The notes under the pieces are model-generated. The model worked only from the letters and a program-made list of their open reading frames with translations, was not told where the DNA came from and did not search any database. Below, one piece after another: positions 27,989 to 39,380 of a stretch of DNA of 64,000 nucleotides (position 1 is its first letter; each line of letters opens with the position of its first letter). The stretch is taken from the NCBI GenBank assembly GCA_018136815.1, contig CM030931.1, forward strand, positions 7,274,399 to 7,338,398, given 5' to 3'. The stretch comes from Isochrysis galbana (Eukaryota; Haptophyta; Isochrysidales; Isochrysidaceae). The translations under genes and the position numbers were made by a program.

Positions 27989-28511
27989 AGCCGCCGGTGC
28001 GCCTCATCAGGGTGAGTCTCCTCCGGCCTCCGGAGTTCAACTATTCAACTCAGATTCGACTGAGAGCAGAGAAGAGGGAAGTGGTGCGCGCTCCATAACC
28101 CTATCATTTTAATGTTAGTTGAGCGAGGGCGTACAGAAGGACCCTCATGTCTCATGTCTGGTTTGCTCATACTTTAGTTGTTAGTTGTCTCGGCAACTCC
28201 GCGTGACACTGCGCGGCTTTCCTTCCCCCTTCCTTCCCCTTCCGTTCCCACATCTGCACAAAAACAAAAAACAGAACAGATTACCTTCGGGGGCCGCAGA
28301 TCATAAAGTGTGTTCTCTCTTCCGCTCCGAAAAGCGCGGGAAACAGCAAGCCATCTCACCTCTCTCTGCTGCGCCGCTCCTCGATGTGGTGCTGTGGTGA
28401 GAACTCTCCTCTTGCCTTCCCAATTCCTAAGGCTCTCTCCCCCCCCCCAATCTCGCAGCCGCCCTTGGATCGCCTCTTGGCTTCCCCTGGCCGTCCCTCT
28501 CCCTCGGCCAG
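27989..28511. other. Upstream region of the ERCC1/XPF-like gene
   Basis: No gene. The 100 bp before the ATG are C/T-rich, as for other genes in the window. Confidence 0.4.
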
Positions 28512-29261
28512 ATGCTGCTGCTCACCTCTCCATCAGCCGCAGAGATCGGCCGCTTGCTCGAGGCGCGCGGTCTCCGCCGGCGTGAGGCAGTGGCAGGCGC
28601 CACCAGTGACATACTACTAACGACACCGCGCGGTGGCGCCCTCGCCTTTGTACTCCTCCGTGCAGACGAGGACGGGGCGGCCGCCGTAGGGCGCGCTGCC
28701 AGTGCTATTCGCGCTGCCCGCCGATGTACCATCCTGCTGATTGGCGAGCGCGTGCCCCTAGGAACGGTCGCCGCGCTACAAGACAAATGGTATGTACTCT
28801 CCCGTCTACTTGATGCCCGTGTTTGCACCCGCCTACGTCCCGCCCGTGGCCCCGCCCGCTGCGCCCCACATTCACATGAGTACTCATGTACTACTTCCCC
28901 ACGCACATGCTGCAGCCCGTTTGGAGTGAGCATCCTGCGATGCGAGACGCCGTCGGATGCCGCTGAGCACATTGCTTCGTGTGCCCATTCGGTACATCTC
29001 GCTGCCGAGACGGGCGGCTCCGCTCACGATGACCCCAGTGCCGTGATGGAAGCCGTGGCCACCGTCCTCTCCTCGATGTGGGGTGTTGATCAGCACGACG
29101 TGGACTTCCTCCTAGCCAACATTTCGTTACCGCGGCTAGCTCGAGTCGAGAACGACGCAGACTTCCAAGAGCTGCTCGACGCAACCGCGGGCCTTGTCGA
29201 GCCACGGCTCGTTGAGGGCGCGTTGCGCTGGCTCCGTGAGGATGCCGTCGCCACCTCATGA
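28512..29261 (+). CDS. Small ERCC1/XPF-family-like protein, two exons
   Basis: Exons 28512-28789 and 28916-29261 (GTATGT donor, CTGCAG acceptor, 126-bp intron) give 207 residues. Splicing turns an unlikely Arg/Cys/Pro-rich stretch into a smooth join (LGTVAALQDK-CPFGVSILRC). The N-terminal part has alternating beta/alpha character (CTILLIGERVP; FGVSILRCETPSDAAEHIAS) like an inactive XPF nuclease fold. The C-terminal part (about residues 145-200, MWGVDQHDVDFLLANISLPRL...) could be a helix-hairpin-helix pair, as in ERCC1, FAAP24 or SPO16. That assignment is by general pattern only. The intron is 42 codons long and has no in-frame stop, so the unspliced RNA is also open (249 residues). Confidence 0.45.
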   Translation: MLLLTSPSAAEIGRLLEARGLRRREAVAGATSDILLTTPRGGALAFVLLRADEDGAAAVGRAASAIRAARRCTILLIGERVPLGTVAALQDKWYVLSRLLDARVCTRLRPARGPARCAPHSHEYSCTTSPRTCCSPFGVSILRCETPSDAAEHIASCAHSVHLAAETGGSAHDDPSAVMEAVATVLSSMWGVDQHDVDFLLANISLPRLARVENDADFQELLDATAGLVEPRLVEGALRWLREDAVATS

Positions 29262-30430
29262 ATATTGCCTCTATCCGACATGTCATCGAGCGGCTCACCC
29301 GTGAAAGTGCTCTCTTTGGCGCCCCAAATACGCGCGCACCCGGGCTCATCCGATAGGGAAATTCGTGTGAGTTGATGTGTGTTCGCACAGCGAACGATGG
29401 GCACGATTCGTCCCACCCTCTCGTTCGAGCACAAGGCGAACTCGGTGCTCACCGCTGTGCTCTTGCATGCCTGCCGCATGCGTTTCGAGGCATTGGTGAC
29501 GTAGGTTGTGCCCCACGCTTTTGGCGCACCCACGCTTATCGTATGCATGCTGCTCGCTGCTCGTGTAGCGCCGGCGGGACCTGCCGAACTGCTGCCTGCA
29601 GTACTCACAGCGTTACTCAGCGTGACGATGGGCCTTGATACATTATGGTGCGCTTGACACGTTGGCGTGTGGCGGTCGACTGCTTGTTGCGGATGCTGAA
29701 GACTAAAAAAATCTGAAGATTCAGGGCTAAACACCTACTACCTACTAGCTACTAGAGGACTAGAGGCCCGGTACCCAATACCTCTCTAATATCATCGTCC
29801 TTATCTACTCTCGGGGTGGCCATTCGCGCAGACGCCGTCGACGTCATATGCCACATCATTGACATCAACGTGATTTACGAGTGTGACATATAAGCCATGC
29901 GCCGCATGGCGATCGACAGCGGCGCCCACCGTGTGACAGAGTTGATGGATATATATATATACCTGAAGGCAGAAAGAAGGGAGGGTATTGGACATTGGAC
30001 CTCGGAGAAGGAAAGGAAGACGAAGAAGATGAAGACGTAAGGCTGCGTGATCTTTGAACGTGGGAGCGCGTTCTGAAGAAGATGAAGACGGGTTTGTTTC
30101 GAGCGTTTATGTTTGTTTCTCAGTTCTTTTGTTGGTTGAGTGGTGTTAGTAGATTGAGTTTTGTGGGGTGGTCACGTGTGCCGTCGTCATGTAGCGCGTT
30201 CCCCTCCCTCCCTCCCTCTCTCTCTCTCTCTCAAGATTGTGCCCCGAATGAGACTTGACACGATCAAGCTACCGCTTGATTCGACAGAGACGCACTGCTT
30301 GCTGCTCAGCAGAACGAGAAGAAGCAAGCTTGCACCGCGCCTTGCGCGCAGCGGCGCGCGCCTTTGCGGCCGTGTAGGAGGGTCAAACGGTCAAATCGGG
30401 GAAATCAGTAAAAATTGTTTCTAATCATAC
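29262..30430. other. Intergenic, repeats only
   Basis: 29699-29760 carries the reverse form of the TGAATCTTCAG/CTAGTAGGTGT word. A short (TA)n tract lies at 29949-29959 and (TC)n at 30211-30232. No gene was recognised; the plus-strand frame at 29372-29638 has no domain. Confidence 0.45.
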
Positions 30431-30439
30431 TTCATGGAT

Positions 30440-31020
30440 GAGATGTAAAAATAAAACGTTCGCGTGGTCCTCTTTCGACGGAACGCGACCTTATTCCCCT
30501 TTTCCCCTCCTTCTCCCCCTCGCTCCTTTTTCTTTGGTCGCGGGGGTGCGGCCCAGGTGCAGGTGCACTACCATGGGTCCGGCTTTGAGTGCGCGTACAA
30601 GGCAGGCCTTTTGATCTGCGCTGTTGTCTTTGACGTCAGTCTAGGTGCCTCTTCGGCGCGTGCTCATGTGTGCATCTTGCTCTGGCGACCACTTGCCCTA
30701 TGATTTATCGTTGTTGTGCGTTACGCAGGGTCCAGTATGCCCAGGTTTGAATCTGGAGTCTGGGGTATGCTGTGTATGTATTGCCAAGTGTTTTATTCCT
30801 AGGTAGGTGCTAGTGGCTAGGGAGATAAGTTCCGCACTGGGGATTAGTTTGTTGTGTGCGTCCGTGTCGTAAAGTGGGCGTACGTCGCCCAAGTCGATTC
30901 TTTTCTTTGGAGGTCTCCCCATGCCCGCCTGGGCGGTTCTCGCCAAGTCCGTCAAGAATTTCGTGGCGGCTGGTGGTGCGATTCACGGTCAAAAAATGCA
31001 GCCCAACCCTTACTATTAGT
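30440..31020 (-). mobile_element. LINE 3' fragment with RNase-H-like C terminus (family B)
   Basis: On the minus strand, 30955-30700 codes for a segment with KLIPSAELISLATSTYLGIK, the kind of Ser-Ala-Glu-leucine helix seen near the end of RNase H domains in LINE ORF2 proteins. A 3' region follows and ends at 30445 with GGACCACGCGAACGTTTTAT then TTTTACATC. It is 5'-truncated. The matching fragment is at 21690-22440. Confidence 0.6.
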
Positions 31021-31157
31021 TCAAAAGCCCCAGTTTGACTGCCCTAACAACGAAACGAAACTTTATACGCCGTTCGCAGGCCCGAGGTAGTGCACACGCG
31101 CCCGAACCCTTGGAAACCGAAGACAAAGGAACGACGGATAATGAAGCCCGGGTCTTT

Positions 31158-32957
31158 TCAGGGCCGGCGAACACAGAGTGCCAGCTCGCACTGCATTCCA
31201 CATTGAGTGCATGCCTCCTTTTCGCGAGGCCTCGTCTCCCAACAAATACGGCAAAGGGGAATGTGGTGACAAGGGACGAACATCATGCAGGCCTCTTGTT
31301 TCTCACACTCGACGCATAGATATGCAGCATCCACTAGGTTTCGAGCCTTGATCACTGCGTTCTCAACCGCTTCGTCTACTGCTCTCGCCCTCTCAGCTCG
31401 CTCTTGCTGTTGCCGTTGCATCGCGCGTACACCATCAGTGTATTTGTACCAAAGCAAGCACTTTTCGTTGCAAATTCTCATGCGAATGTAGCCTTTGGAT
31501 CCAAAGCGACGGCCGGATTCTATGTACCTGAACACCGGGAGATCCGGACGTCGCAAGGGTTGCCTGAGAAATTCGATGGCACGGCGAACTGCAGAACAAG
31601 TAGGCAAACCTTCTTTCAGATATCGCCGGCGCCCATGTGGTTGAAAGGTGTCATACATATGCACATATTGCATAAAGGCAGACGCTTGACGGGCTCGACT
31701 GTAGCTTTGTAAGGCGTTGAGTAGGTCCCGGCGCAGCTTCTTTTCACGGCGCCACTCTTGCAGCGCGCGACCGTATTGTGCCCAGCCAGCCCGATCATCA
31801 TCTTCGATGGGTCGTCCCGATGCAGTGGTAATTTGCCTCGAAAGACGCCGTTTCGCCCTTTTGTATTCGCGCAAATAATTCCTCATTTCCATAGGCGTCT
31901 CTGCCATTGTATGAGATGGGGTCCAGATGCAGCCATCCTCAACACGGATGCTGATACTCGGAATGTCGTCAATCTTCGCGTGACTCGACAACAGGTGGAG
32001 ACCCACCCCGCGAGTCCGGCAATACACACATGGAACTTGGTGAATTCCCATGTTGTTTGTCTTCACCCATGCATCGTGGCAAGCACCGCACAGCGATAGG
32101 TGGCCACACGGCTCCATCACGACGGTCGCAATCGACTCGGAACAGACTACGCAAATGCCCAGTCGCCTCGCAAGAGTATGTGCGAAAGAGGAAGAACAAG
32201 CCGAATGGTCGTCTAGCTGCAGCTTACGTGTGATATGCTCACTATTCCTCATAGCTCTTTTCCAAGTCGAAAAAGATTCCGGCGGAAAGCTAGAAATGCC
32301 CGGTCGTACGACGTGAACGGCAACGTCCACACTCGTTTTCGCACGAGGCGTGACTTCAGAAGAATGTTCACGAGGGTGAATTTTGGGGAGACGCCATTGA
32401 CTCTGTTCGTCCTCGGTGAGAAGTTGGGCAATTGCCAGATCATTTGCTAGTTGCTCCTCATCCCGACTCGCACTAGCATCAGAATGGCAAGCCTCCACCT
32501 CAGGACCAGCAGTCACCGCATATTCAGGAGAACCATCCTGGTCACTAACCCCGTCGATTTCTATCCGGTCCCACAGCGAATTCGTGTCTTCGGATGAGAT
32601 CACAGACCAGTCACTGTCTATCGATGCATCGCTTGGACGGGGTGCAGAATCACACTGTTCGTGATCCTCAAGCGCTCTCTCTTGGAGAAACTTAGCTTCT
32701 CGCAGAGGGCCTACCAAGATCGCCAAGGACGGGACCATCGTATTTTCCTGACAATGCCCATAGTCTTCAATCCATTCTTCATCTTGGGAGCTCTCGGACT
32801 CGAACAGGTCGTCATAGACTGAGAGACACTCGGCGTCCGCAGCCAGCTGATAACGAGCATGGCGCTGCATTCGACGGAGGATTTCATCGCGTTGCTTGTG
32901 GCGCACGAAGGCAGGGTAGTAGTTCTTTCCGCGCCGGCTGTTGTGGGAGCGCGTCAT
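31158..32957 (-). CDS. Protein with two RING fingers, probable E3 ubiquitin ligase
   Basis: A 599-residue single-exon protein. The acidic N-terminal 170 residues are low complexity. A first C3HC4 RING at about residues 268-316 (CVVCSESIATVVMEPCGHLS...CVYC) is followed by a helical Arg/Lys-rich middle region. A second RING of similar type is at the C terminus, about residues 549-588 (CVECEKQEACMMFVPCHHIP...CTQCG). Both have the MEPCGH/FVPCHH core found in IAP/MGRN-like RINGs that recruit E2 enzymes. Two widely separated RINGs are not the RBR layout, since no IBR domain lies between them. The reading frame overlaps the TE fragment region at its 3' end only in the untranslated part. Substrate and location are unknown. 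Confidence 0.8.
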   Translation of the reverse strand: MTRSHNSRRGKNYYPAFVRHKQRDEILRRMQRHARYQLAADAECLSVYDDLFESESSQDEEWIEDYGHCQENTMVPSLAILVGPLREAKFLQERALEDHEQCDSAPRPSDASIDSDWSVISSEDTNSLWDRIEIDGVSDQDGSPEYAVTAGPEVEACHSDASASRDEEQLANDLAIAQLLTEDEQSQWRLPKIHPREHSSEVTPRAKTSVDVAVHVVRPGISSFPPESFSTWKRAMRNSEHITRKLQLDDHSACSSSFAHTLARRLGICVVCSESIATVVMEPCGHLSLCGACHDAWVKTNNMGIHQVPCVYCRTRGVGLHLLSSHAKIDDIPSISIRVEDGCIWTPSHTMAETPMEMRNYLREYKRAKRRLSRQITTASGRPIEDDDRAGWAQYGRALQEWRREKKLRRDLLNALQSYSRARQASAFMQYVHMYDTFQPHGRRRYLKEGLPTCSAVRRAIEFLRQPLRRPDLPVFRYIESGRRFGSKGYIRMRICNEKCLLWYKYTDGVRAMQRQQQERAERARAVDEAVENAVIKARNLVDAAYLCVECEKQEACMMFVPCHHIPLCRICWETRPREKEACTQCGMQCELALCVRRP

Positions 32958-33390
32958 GGCCGGGAGACTGCGCCAGGCCGAGTGGCAGGCTGCGACAGCT
33001 TGGCTCCGTCCGAAAGGTGTGGCTGGACTCGTCCTCGACGCGGGTGTCGCGAAAAGCGAGCGGCCCGTTGCTCAGTACCCGCTGTGAACGGCTGGCTCGC
33101 TCGGGGAGTCTGTTTCCTGGCCCGAGCGAGCAGGTCTGGTAGCTTGCGGGGGGCTACTGGTAGCTCCCGGGGGGGTCTGAGTTCTGAGTTCTGAGCTTCC
33201 CCTGGGAGCTACCAGTAGGGCCGCTTACGGCATCTTTCACAATCCCCCCCCCCCCCCCCCCCCCTCCAGCGATTCTTCTGCCGACAGCGACGTGTCTTTA
33301 CCCTTCGTAGTAGTGAGTAGTGAGTAGTACTAACTAATAGCTAAAGTGAAAGTGAACATTGGTTCCTGTTTGGTGTCGGGGTTTCCCGAG
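32958..33390. other. Upstream region of the double-RING gene, with an inverted repeat
   Basis: 33154-33173 and 33199-33218 are inverted copies (CTACTGGTAGCTCCC; 19 of 20 matched) around a 25-bp loop that contains GAGTTCT repeats. A further degenerate copy of the arm precedes it (33135-33150). A C run is at 33246-33264. Confidence 0.6.
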
Positions 33391-34060
33391 GTGGCGTTCC
33401 GTCGAAAAAGGACCACGCGAACGTTTTGTTTTTACATCATCTATGAAGTATAATTAGAACCAATGTTATTGATTTTGATTTCCTCGGTATAATGGCCGCT
33501 AAGGCGCGCCGCGGTGCAGGCTGAGCATCCCGTCTTCGCTCTTCTATTCAGAACGCTTTGCGCACTTTCAGAACTTCTTTTCCTTTTCTCCGAGGTCCAA
33601 GACCCTCCCTAGGTTTCTTTAGATGATGATGGGAAGCATTGTTTTTTTTGCAATGCCGAATGCCGTATTTTTATTATTAATAAGGTCTCTTTCCGAGGTT
33701 ACTAACAGGTTACAAATATTCTGCAATGCTAGATACGCCTGGCGTGCGCAGTGCGCACGGCGTGGAACCATCGTCCGGATGAGCCGCCCAGAGGCCCCTG
33801 TGGGGGACTGGCGACCAGCAGGGATGGGGGGGGGAGTGGGGAGTCAACTAGAAGATGCTCCGTTGGCAAGTATCCGGTCGTCAGGTTTCGGCTCCCTTAG
33901 CATGATATCAGGTCCTATTCTCAGCCTATTATCAGGTTGTTACGCGTTACGCGATATTATAAAAACTTTATAATATTCTTACCGCACTTGCGGCGCATGG
34001 ACCCGGGGTTCAGGAAGCAGCAGCGGCCCTTCTTCGGTTCTTCTTAGCCCCCCGTGTGGC
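33391..34060. mobile_element. Retroposon 3' ends (families A and B)
   Basis: 33393-33447 carries GGCGTTCCGTCGAAAAAGGACC and CACGCGAACGTTTTG (family B, plus). 33950-34010 carries the family-A 3' end, minus orientation (AACTTTATAATATTC, then CCGCACTTGCGGCG). No intact body. Confidence 0.6.
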
Positions 34061-35140
34061 GTGGCCCTTCCTCCCTCTTCGCCTGATTCCGCGGAGGTGA
34101 TGCGAGCGCGCAAGATGGCGCGGCTCCGCGTCACTTACGAGTCGAGCCATGCCGCCTTGGCTGAAGAAGAAGCGGAGGCGGAGATGCGAGCGCAGGTGCG
34201 AAGCCGCAGGCGGAAGACAGAGGAGGCGGCGGTGGCCAAACTGTGGGTGGGGCGCCAAGCAGCTGTAGTAGCCTATCCCCTATGTTTATGAGAGTGAGTG
34301 TGTGTGCCATTACTTGTTCCTAGACAATTAACAATCGCATTGACAAATGCAACTTTGGCAATGACAATGTAGCTGTTTATGGTCTCCGGCTGGGGTTTAT
34401 GATCTCCGGCTGAGGCTCGTTCTGGGGGGACCCGAGGGTCCCCTCAGAGGGGTGCCATGGCGCGCGCAGGCATCGCACGCCCGTAAGAGAACGAAGAGAG
34501 AAGAGAACCGCGAGAAAAGAACGACAAAAAAAACGCGATCTGACCCAAGAAAAGGTAAGACTGACGCTTGTTTACGGTATGTTTACAGGCCGACACCCCG
34601 AGCGACACACGAATGCCGCGAAAACGCGGAGATACTTGAAAAAGACGCGAGAAGAGGGGGCCGAGACCTCCCAGGGGCACGAAGTGTCACATGCAACAGG
34701 CGTTTACGTTTGTTTTGCCACAGGAACACCACACCAGCAGGTCTGCCCCAGCCCACCCCCTGCACTTGGCCCGTTGTAGTGCACGCGGCCCCCCCCCCGA
34801 TACCAAAGACAAAGGAATGAAGGGGGTGGTGTAAAGGAGTGAGTAAACTGGGGTATAGGCGATGTCGTGAGTGAGTACCGTGAGTACGTGGACCTCTAAA
34901 CCAGGCCTCAGGTAGCGCACCGAGGCCGGACCCCGGAAACCAAAGAAAAAGGAAAGAAGGGGGGCAGGAGAAGAGGTGGAGGGAGGGATGATAAGGGCGG
35001 TGTAGATAGCGAAGGGGAGTCCCATAACTAGTAGGTGTGTAGCCCTGAATCTTCAGAAGGATTTTTTTTGTATAGCTAGCGTGAGCAGCCCGAATCTTCA
35101 GATGTTTTATTATTCTTGCTCTCATTGCCTAACCCCACAG
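34061..35140. other. Retroposon debris
   Basis: Two copies of a recurrent internal word lie head to tail: TAGTGCACGCGGCC...CCAAAGACAAAGGAATG at 34776-34821 and TAGCGCACCGAGGCC...CCAAAGAAAAAGGAAAG at 34912-34955. The TGAATCTTCAG word occurs at 35051 and, as CGAATCTTCAG, at 35092. The short plus frame at 34061-34291 (Ala/Glu/Arg-rich) is not called. Confidence 0.5.
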
Positions 35141-35441
35141 TGTCAACATTCGAGTGCAGGCATGACGACCTCAACCGGAACAATACGAGAATGCATGTTG
35201 TGGCAGTAGCCCTCTGATATGAAACGAATACTACTATGTGTAGTGACGAGGCAGCATCGCGGATGTGGAATGCTTAGTGACAAACACCACCAGAAACTCA
35301 TGAACACGACAAAAGAGATGCAGGGACGAGACGCAAGTTTCGAGTTGCGTCGATGCCGTCTGCACGCATTCCTCACCTGGAGTGGGGCAGCGCAACCCCA
35401 TTCGCTGTTGCCCATTCCTCGCAGCGTAGAGGCAAATGAGA

Positions 35442-38400
35442 TCAGGGGGTCGTGTTGTCACCCGCATCATCCTCTGCGTCAGATGCGCTGGATCCGCCGG
35501 CGACGGCGGCGTCGTCAAAACCTACTGAACCCATAGTCACGGCGGTGTGCAGCGCCCGGCGCAGGATGGCATAAGAAGAGTATTCTGGCAAGTCCATGGT
35601 GCAGATACATGCATGCGCCCTAGGAAGCGAGTCCCTGGGCTCATGGGTCCCTGCGCACAAGGTGAATTTGTGTACGCCGCCATTAAAGCCTTGCAGCTGG
35701 GCAAAGCCACCTACTGGTGGGCGGCGAGAGCCTGTCACGAACTGCAGTAGCTGCTCACGCTCTTCAAAGGAGAAAGAGCGCACTGCGCGCCAAAACCAAC
35801 GGAAACGCCGAGAGCGTCGCCGCAACCCGCCTGTCGTCAGGCAATTGCGTCTCCAGTCAGCCAAATCAATGTTCGGTTCGCCCGCCAGCATGGAAGCAAA
35901 GTCCGATGGTGTGACAAGCGTGGAGAGCTTTGCCATAATTGGCGCGGGCACAGCAACGTGAAGACCGCGAAGCATCGCATTCACCTAGAGACAAGGAAGT
36001 CGAAGTCAGGAGCAAGCGCAAGGGGACACACACACTAGAGAAATCACAGCCCTCACAGCCCACTAGAGAAGTCAAGAGCTAGCTCGCGGCTCGACCACGG
36101 CGCGCTGCAACACTATGAAGCCACATACCGGACCCTCGATGGAACCCATCAATCGCCAACGGCATACAAGTTCAACGTACTCGGCTTTGTTGGCGTTAGT
36201 GACCTCGATCTCAGTGCCGCCTGATTTCAATTCGACCCGTCGCTCTGCCGCCGCCATCGTAGTGCCTGCAGTGTCGGTGGCATTCGCAGCACCCACGTCC
36301 TCAAGAACGTCGGTGAAGTCCAGGCAGAGCATCTCGACATCGTTGTTGAGGATGTATTGCACCTTGTGTTTAAGAAGAAGTGGGTCCAACTCAGCGACAT
36401 CGTCGTAGGTATACTCCCACGGCGAGCCACCGCGAAGAAGCAGCTGGCACACGCTCGGGTGCAATCGAATGCCGATCGTGACTTGTTGTATGAGCGCAAG
36501 GCCAATGAATCGACCGAGCATCTCGTAATCTTTCAGTAACGACTCCCGGCTGCGGTCATGTCCAGCACTCTTTGCTTTCCTTGGTGAATCCTCCGCGTCT
36601 GAAGATATAGCGGAGCGGGCCCTACCCACGGGGGCGCTGTCCTTTTTGGGCATCTTGCTAGCCTCTGGGGCATCATCGGCCAATGGGTGGAGTGCTGCTG
36701 GCCTGAAGGAGCGGCCACCGTCCGGTGACACCATGAGATGCTGCCTTGGGTCCAAGAACGCGTCAGAAACAATCGAAAACCATTCTCGTCGTACTGCAGA
36801 GCCGGCGGAATTCTCGTCCTTGAAGTGGACCTCTAATGTGCCCGACAGGTCATCTGATCCCAGTCCAACGTTCCGATTGTACTGATCCCGCAATTCCTTC
36901 AACACTGCACCACTGGTGTCGTCACGAGTGCATTCGACGAAAAGGATGGGATCCTCGTCGCCGATATGAGAGCCGTGATGTTCGCGATATAGACGATGCG
37001 CAAGCCAGATGCGTTTGTGAGCTAACGTCATGCGGCCCAATAACTTCTCTTCCTGTCCCGGCCTGAGACCCGCGATCTCAAGTAGTACCCATGCTTTGAC
37101 GACGTCCGGGTGCAGCTGAGTGTTCGGCCAGTCGGGCAAAGAAGACGAGTCGTCCGCATCGAAAGAGGGCTGATGGGAGATGGAGGCAGCAGCATCCGAC
37201 GCACACACAGCATCAGAGCCTGGAGCTCCAGAGCCCTTTCGATTCGTGCCGTCCGACAAGCGCCCTTCCCATATGCCCGTCCTATGCTGCCGCGTGGGGT
37301 CAACGAGATCAGCAGCAGTTGGGGTGTTGTGCAGGCTGACGAGGAAGGCGTCCCATCGTTCCACCGAGCCTGCGGAACCGGCGTCCTCGTTCGTAGAGCC
37401 CCTTGGCGCAGGCGCCTCAACGCCAAAGTCAACGTCGGGGTCAAGGTCGGTGCTCTCCTCGTCGTCGAAGTTGTCTTCCTCGTCATCACTAGCCGACACG
37501 AGGGCGGGAGAGGTGCCCGCTCCTGAAGAGCCTAGAGTCTGTGGGCCACCACTACCCCCCGAAGTCGCATCGTCGATAGCAAACGTATCCTCACCTTGAG
37601 GCTCCCCAAGCAAACCGCCGGAGAACCCTTCCAACTGCAGCTGTGCACGAGACAAGCGACGATTGACTGCTCCAAGGGTTACTATGCCCCGAAGGCTTCG
37701 CATGAACGTGCCCGCATTCATCAACGCACTGGCAATACCCCACGAGGTCCCTCTGGCCCCGCCGCCAGCATTGCTCGTAAGATTCCTACGATCCGATCCC
37801 CATCGATCCCCGTTGCTAACGCCGCCGACCAGGGAAGATGCCGATGGCAGCGGTGAGATGGCAGTTCCAGTAGGGCTGAGAAGGAGCGAGTCTGAAGATG
37901 GGTCATTAGAGCCACTCAACCTCATGCCAGCCCCATTGGTTCCTGCATCTGTTGAGGTGACGGCATTCCCGTCGCTATGCGGAGCACTCGTGTCCGCGGT
38001 GGCATCCTGCTGCTGCGAGCCACTGCCGAGCGGTGGCTCCTCGGCACTCAGCTTGGCTCCGAGGGACTGCAAGCATGTGCGCCCGGAATTCGACGAGGCC
38101 AGAATCTCTAGTGCCGCCACCGCGGACGGCAAGTATGTTGAGGCCGAAGCGAGGACCTCGAGCATGTGGATAGATGCCTCGTGCTCGAGAGCGGCATCAC
38201 ATCCGTTCGTGTGCCTCAACAAAGAAAGGATCGACTGCACCCCGTCCTCAGTGAATGCCGGGTTATCGAACTGCTCAATTGCGAAGATAACGAACGAGAG
38301 GGCATCGGATGCCAGCCGAACATGAGGAGCATCAAGCATGCATGGCAAAAGAGAGGGTGTGCACAACAACCGAGTCAGGGCGAACGGATTTCCATCCTTG

Positions 38401-39380
38401 CGCGAAACGACACGCAGCAGGTCTTCGATCATGGACAATAGAGCTGGATGCTCCCGCATTTTTCTCTGCAACACCTCATCCGGCTTCCCCAGCAGTCGCT
38501 CGAGCCAACACGTTGCAGAAAGCGCCGCGCTGCCGCAGTTGCACCCGCACACCTGCAGGTGCACCAAGATTTGCACGTAAGCAAGAGTCAGTCGCTGGCG
38601 GCCTCTGTTATCAATGACCAATCAAGGATTCCACGCCTTAGCCTCACTATCCAGGGCGGTGTCTGTGAGGTGCGAGTGGAATCGGGTGCAGGACTTTTGT
38701 GGTGCTGGTCACCTCATCTAGCTCCTCTGGCTCGTCATCCAACTTGAGCCACTGACCCAGCCCAGCAACGAGTTCATCTACCGCCAGTTCACGGACGGCA
38801 AGCACGGCGTCCTCGCAGATGCACATGATAGTGAGTGCGTTGGCAGCGAATTTGGCCACACCGTGATGCACATTCCAGCCTTTCTTCAAGGCACTCCTGC
38901 AGAGGTGGGTCACGGAATATGAGCAACCGCTGTCCACACATGTCTGGCCACCAGTCCATGCCCAGACAGCAGCCGAGCCGGCCCACTTTCGCTAGCTGGT
39001 ATTGCCCGCGCCGCTGCCTCGACCATGTGATCAACAACACGCTCGCCCACAGCCCTCCACCGGCTGGCGCGTGCTCACGAGAGTCCACTGACGACCGAGA
39101 GCGCGAACGGCAGCTCCGACATCATCTTTGGCTCGTGGGAGACGAGCTGTCCGAGACAGAAGGTGGCGGTGTCGAATGACTCGGCGACCTCTGAGAGCTT
39201 GAGCAGGGAGACATCCACCTGCAACGTCCCGACCAGCAGCTCACACTGCAGCTGGAGTGTCGAGCGCTGCTCTGGCGGAGCGGCCGAGGTGCGCAGCAGG
39301 AAGTCCCTCAGCTCCTCTGGCTTGGTGAGCGCATGGAAGAGGTCGTCCCATTTACTGGCGGAGGAGGAGGTGTTGCCCAT
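35442..39380 (-). CDS. HECT-type E3 ubiquitin ligase, four exons
   Basis: Exons on the minus strand: 39380-39079, 38896-38713, 38594-36129, 35984-35442, joined by introns of 182, 118 and 144 bp (donors GTGAGC, GTGACC, GTATGT). The sum is 3495 nt, 1164 residues. The N terminus MGNTSSSA fits an N-myristoylation site. Residues about 1-280 are helical, armadillo-like. About 280-560 are acidic and low complexity. The HECT domain starts near 640 (ILFVECTRDDTSG...VHFKDENSAG, YEMLGRFIGLALIQQ). The C-lobe is in the last exon (GGFAQLQGF, HACICTMDLPEYSSY) with catalytic Cys1110. The exon 3/4 splice rebuilds the conserved N-lobe (EGP-VNAMLRGLHVAVP). The N-lobe has an acidic/basic insert of about 60 residues (DDAPEASKMPKK...). 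Divergent from NAA15, with about 800 bp between starts. Confidence 0.9.
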
